From Candidatus Cloacimonadota bacterium (GTDB lineage: Bacteria; Cloacimonadota; Cloacimonadia; Cloacimonadales; Cloacimonadaceae): a DNA stretch of 9,170 nt. The stretch is from positions 1-9,170 of the forward strand of contig JAGOGT010000030.1 in NCBI GenBank assembly GCA_017996595.1, in the 5' to 3' direction. The notes under the pieces were generated by a model that saw only the letters and a program-made list of their open reading frames with translations, ran no database searches and had not been told where the DNA came from. Shown one piece after another: positions 6,555 to 9,170 of the stretch (positions within the stretch are counted from its first letter, which is position 1; each line of letters starts with the position of its first letter). Position numbers and translations under genes: made by a program.

Positions 6555-6635
6555 TTACGGCGGATCCAGCCTTGACATCTGTGTAGTCCATATGGCTGCA
6601 AGGCAATGAAATAAGCATAAAATAGGGAAAGCCAT
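6555..6635 (-). CDS. Possible 26-residue hydrophobic peptide
   Basis: A micro-ORF starting with ATG at 6635 and ending TAA at 6555-6557. In its favour, AGGTGGAG (6648-6641) sits five bases before the ATG, a better ribosome site than most genes here and of the same type as that of the potD-like gene. It begins 19 bases after the stop of the large exported protein, so it could be co-transcribed with it. The peptide starts MAFPILCLFHCLAAIW and ends SRLDPP: a short apolar stretch with two cysteines, barely long enough to enter a membrane. Against it are its tiny size, no recognised family, and overlap of its start codon with an inverted repeat that may itself be the functional element. Confidence 0.25.
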   Translation of the reverse strand: MAFPILCLFHCLAAIWTTQMSRLDPP

Positions 6636-6654
6636 ATCGACTCCACCTGGGTAT

Positions 6655-9170
6655 TTACTTACCAAAGAGGCGCATGAACCAATTGGACTTTTGGTATTCG
6701 ATTCTGGTATCCGGAGCGAGGAGGGTGTTGCCTTTGTCATAAGTAAACTTCGCGCCTTTCTTCACGATGATCTTCACCCCTTTGCCGAAGGTGGTGTTGC
6801 CCTGCAGATTCAGTTCCGCGCCCTTTTTCAGCATTACGGTGGAGTTATCGGCAAAATGCAATTTGGATTCAGGCCGGGAAGTCAATCTTGCTTTCTTGTA
6901 AAGGGTTAGCTTGTTCCCTATAATCTGTTGGTCATGGAAGCTTCTTTCGCCTTTTAGCTTGGGAGGGATGGCCGAAACGGTCTGCAGTAAGATTCCGTCT
7001 CCAGCGTCCAGACTAACGTCGATGCTGCCTTTGGCAGAATAGTAGGTCTTGCCGGTGAAGGGATCAATCAGGCCCCGGAACTGCTTATCGGCAAAGCGGA
7101 AGCGAACGGTTTGGGGAGTAGCATCCACGAAGTAGTTATCAACTTCAAGGGGAACAACGTCGGGGCTGCCATCTTTTTTATATACAGAGCGGCGATTTAC
7201 CAGCATATATGAGGGTAAATTATTCTTATCCATGTAATAACCGCATTGCACATAGCCTTCATAAGAACCTTTGCCTTGGGCACGTACATCCAGGGATTTC
7301 AGGCCCAAGCGCTTGATGTCGATGGAGCTATGGCTGCCATTTACCATCAGGGAATCCGCTTCCAGCCAGCTTAGCTCTCTGAGGAGGGGGCCATAAACTT
7401 TGATCTTGGCATTGGCTTCGCTAAGATGCTGATAGGCATTAATGCCGGTGTTGAGCTTGATGTTAGCGTATGCCTGGCCGTGATTTAATGGAGTTACACG
7501 GCGATATTGACGGCCGGCGGCAGGGAAAGTTTTATCGGGATTGGAGGCTATGGCAAAATCGATGATGCCATCTGCGGCGTAGCAAAGAGGCAAAAACTGC
7601 AGGCAACGCAGCATGGAGCGGGGAGGCATGAAAAATCTCCACTCACTGCCATCATACTTTTCGCCGAAGGTTTGGGGAATAAAAAACAGCTGCGTGTCGC
7701 TATGGCGGGGATCATCACGGCGAGTGGCGGCCAGATAGTGATAATGCTTCATGAGTATTCTGTCGATTCTGTTTTGCACGAATTGCTCTGATTTGAGGTT
7801 GCCATCCCACTTGATCAAACTGGCCTTGCCGCTGCCCCATTCAGATAGAGGATAGGCATCCAGCATGATCGTTCCGGGATTTGCAGCTTCCCAAAAATGC
7901 GCATAATGGGAGTAATTTGGCAAGCCATCGGGTTTTGTGAAATTGGGATTGTCCATGTGCGTGGCGGCAATCAGCCTTTTTCCCAGGGAACCGAGAATGC
8001 TTTCCATTTTGGTGTAGGCCGAAAACTGGCCTTGAAAAGGTTCATCCTTACTGTAGAAATAGCTGATATGCTCACTGCCCGGAACTTTGGAGATCTGTTC
8101 GAGCCTGTCTCTAAGGCGCTTTTGCATGGCGTGGCCGGGATCTCCCAAAGCTTTGTGAAGCTCGTCTTCAAATTCAAGGTAATCCAGGCTCAGTTGCCCC
8201 TCGCCGTGCCAATAAACCTGCGGATTAAGGTGGTAGAAGTATTCTCCCTTCATGGTGCTTTTGTAAAACTGCGAACCTTGGCGGGGGAATTCGGCATAAT
8301 ACTCGAAGATGTGAAATCCCGTGAGGGGGTCTTTTGCCACATCCGGGTAAGCGTTATTATAGATGGTGGTGTCATATAGCATGGGTTTCACGGGGATGAG
8401 GGGGAGCTCAATATAACTGTCTTCTGGGTAGCGGCCATATTCCCACAGCCTGTCATTCAGCTTGTCGATATCCATCACTTTTAGTTTGATGGAGGCTACT
8501 TTGGCTCCCGGAGCGGCATCACGGAAGGACATGGCTACCCGTAAATAGAGCTTATTGCCAGTGGCAGAGGGAAGAAACTTGAAATCATAGCCGATAGTGC
8601 GTGAATCGGCGCGGTCATTGGGCTTCCAGCGAAAACGGGGTTCGGAAAGCATCATCCCGCTTGGGTGGCCTGCCTTGGCATCGCAAATCCAGGCAAAACC
8701 GTGGGAATAGGCCTTGGCAGGGCTGTCGTTGCGCATTCCGGTGTCGTGCCTGAACACATAGTTATGCACATTACCGCTGAAATCCTCACCGGGTAAGCGA
8801 TCGGGGATGAATTTGTCTCCCTGGTAGTTAAGGCGGTATTCTGCTTCCATTTTCAGGTAATTTCCATAGGCCATGGTAGTTACGCCTACTGGCCCATTCT
8901 CTTTCCAAATCCAGTCGTCGATCACGGAATTAAGCTTATGCCCGGCAAGCGCAGCGAGAGCCTTTGCAAGCTTGCCCTGTTCCACATCGCCGTCGTACAT
9001 GGAATATAGCACGGTATTATAGCCTGCTTTTTCCAGATAAACTCCCAGAGAATCAAACACCAGTTCCGGCTTGGGGGCGTGCATCAATTGAAACTGGCTA
9101 TAAGCTCCGATCACGAAATCCGGATTGGAAAGGGACGCAAGGCTCATCGCTATACAAGCCAGCATCAGGG
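6655..9170 (-). CDS. Large exported protein with glycoside-hydrolase-like barrel and C-terminal solenoid-like tail (5' end outside window)
   Basis: Not matched to a named gene. The frame is open to the window edge. The first in-frame ATG (9165) is followed by LACIAMSLASLS, which looks like the middle of a signal peptide, so the true start probably lies beyond base 9170. Numbering from that ATG (836 residues): PDFVIGAYSQFQLMHAP at 15-31 and an alpha/beta stretch to about 90 look like the first strands of a barrel. A beta-rich, probably inserted region covers about 100-330. FYSKDEP at 370-376, TIMLDAYPLSEW at 432-443 and RCLQFLPLCYAADGIIDFAI at 520-539 resemble the late strands of TIM-barrel glycosidases, with D374/E375 a candidate acidic pair. 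Another beta-rich region covers about 580-735. Residues 750-825 are short alternating strand/turn repeats (LYKKARLTS, VMLKKGAELNL, IIVKKGAKFTY) like a beta-solenoid. The tail is basic. Carbohydrate hydrolysis at the cell surface is an inference only. Confidence 0.8.
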   Translation of the reverse strand, partial: LMLACIAMSLASLSNPDFVIGAYSQFQLMHAPKPELVFDSLGVYLEKAGYNTVLYSMYDGDVEQGKLAKALAALAGHKLNSVIDDWIWKENGPVGVTTMAYGNYLKMEAEYRLNYQGDKFIPDRLPGEDFSGNVHNYVFRHDTGMRNDSPAKAYSHGFAWICDAKAGHPSGMMLSEPRFRWKPNDRADSRTIGYDFKFLPSATGNKLYLRVAMSFRDAAPGAKVASIKLKVMDIDKLNDRLWEYGRYPEDSYIELPLIPVKPMLYDTTIYNNAYPDVAKDPLTGFHIFEYYAEFPRQGSQFYKSTMKGEYFYHLNPQVYWHGEGQLSLDYLEFEDELHKALGDPGHAMQKRLRDRLEQISKVPGSEHISYFYSKDEPFQGQFSAYTKMESILGSLGKRLIAATHMDNPNFTKPDGLPNYSHYAHFWEAANPGTIMLDAYPLSEWGSGKASLIKWDGNLKSEQFVQNRIDRILMKHYHYLAATRRDDPRHSDTQLFFIPQTFGEKYDGSEWRFFMPPRSMLRCLQFLPLCYAADGIIDFAIASNPDKTFPAAGRQYRRVTPLNHGQAYANIKLNTGINAYQHLSEANAKIKVYGPLLRELSWLEADSLMVNGSHSSIDIKRLGLKSLDVRAQGKGSYEGYVQCGYYMDKNNLPSYMLVNRRSVYKKDGSPDVVPLEVDNYFVDATPQTVRFRFADKQFRGLIDPFTGKTYYSAKGSIDVSLDAGDGILLQTVSAIPPKLKGERSFHDQQIIGNKLTLYKKARLTSRPESKLHFADNSTVMLKKGAELNLQGNTTFGKGVKIIVKKGAKFTYDKGNTLLAPDTRIEYQKSNWFMRLFGK

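Larger units (their letters stand above)
6387..6654. other. Intergenic region between the large exported protein and the wlbA-like gene
   Basis: Holds the promoter and dyad listed separately, a possible micro-ORF, and an 8-bp perfect inverted repeat ATATGGCT (6590-6597) / AGCCATAT (6630-6637) with a 32-base loop. A GC-rich hairpin lies at 6495-6514 (CTGGG/CCCAG arms). It lacks an immediate T-run, so no clear terminator for the upstream gene is seen. Confidence 0.5.

Noticed and set aside
7897..8379. Plus-strand open frame of 160 codons
   Set aside because: Opposite strand of the large exported protein, whose frame has clear domain-like sequence; no family resemblance in the shadow.
1..9170. 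CRISPR array, insertion sequence, tRNA or rRNA genes, phage or defence genes
   Set aside because: No regularly spaced long repeats, transposase motifs, terminal inverted repeats, cloverleaf-like sequence or rRNA motifs were found.

Overview
The window carries seven clear protein genes and one doubtful micro-ORF, all on the minus strand. Two genes are cut by the window edges. Base composition is near-balanced. A lipoprotein signal on the PotD-like protein and a nucleotide-sugar (surface polysaccharide) enzyme point to a bacterium, probably diderm. The protein style recalls deep-branching FCB-type lineages such as Cloacimonadota, but this is an impression that could not be tested here.

Layout in the direction of transcription (right to left). 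(1) 9170-6655: a large exported-looking protein, open at the window edge. It has a glycoside-hydrolase-like barrel and a C-terminal tail that looks like a short beta-solenoid. (2) 6654-6387: an intergenic region with a possible 26-residue hydrophobic micro-ORF, a long-looped inverted repeat, and a promoter with a dyad overlapping its -35 box. (3) 6386-5358: a WlbA/WbpB-type UDP-N-acetyl-glucosaminuronate 3-dehydrogenase, followed by a rho-independent terminator. (4) 5301-4958: a roughly 340-base leader without a gene, holding a candidate promoter, alternative hairpins and three 11-bp tandem units. (5) 4957-1: a tight five-gene run, dnaN - recF - UMF1-family MFS transporter - potD-like lipoprotein - aspS. 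The gaps are +3, -11, +22 and +13 bases, and no terminator is visible between the genes.

The five-gene run looks like one operon. It joins the replication clamp and its recombination partner RecF (a classical pair, here without dnaA just upstream) to an MFS transporter related to amino-acid effluxers, a solitary polyamine-type binding lipoprotein, and aspartyl-tRNA synthetase. recF begins at a TTG two codons after the dnaN stop and in the same frame. The MFS gene starts inside the end of recF. Both arrangements suggest translational coupling.

No RNA genes, insertion sequences, CRISPR arrays or phage genes were seen. No wholly new system could be demonstrated. The least-explained items are the large barrel/solenoid protein, the structured dnaN leader and the micro-ORF.
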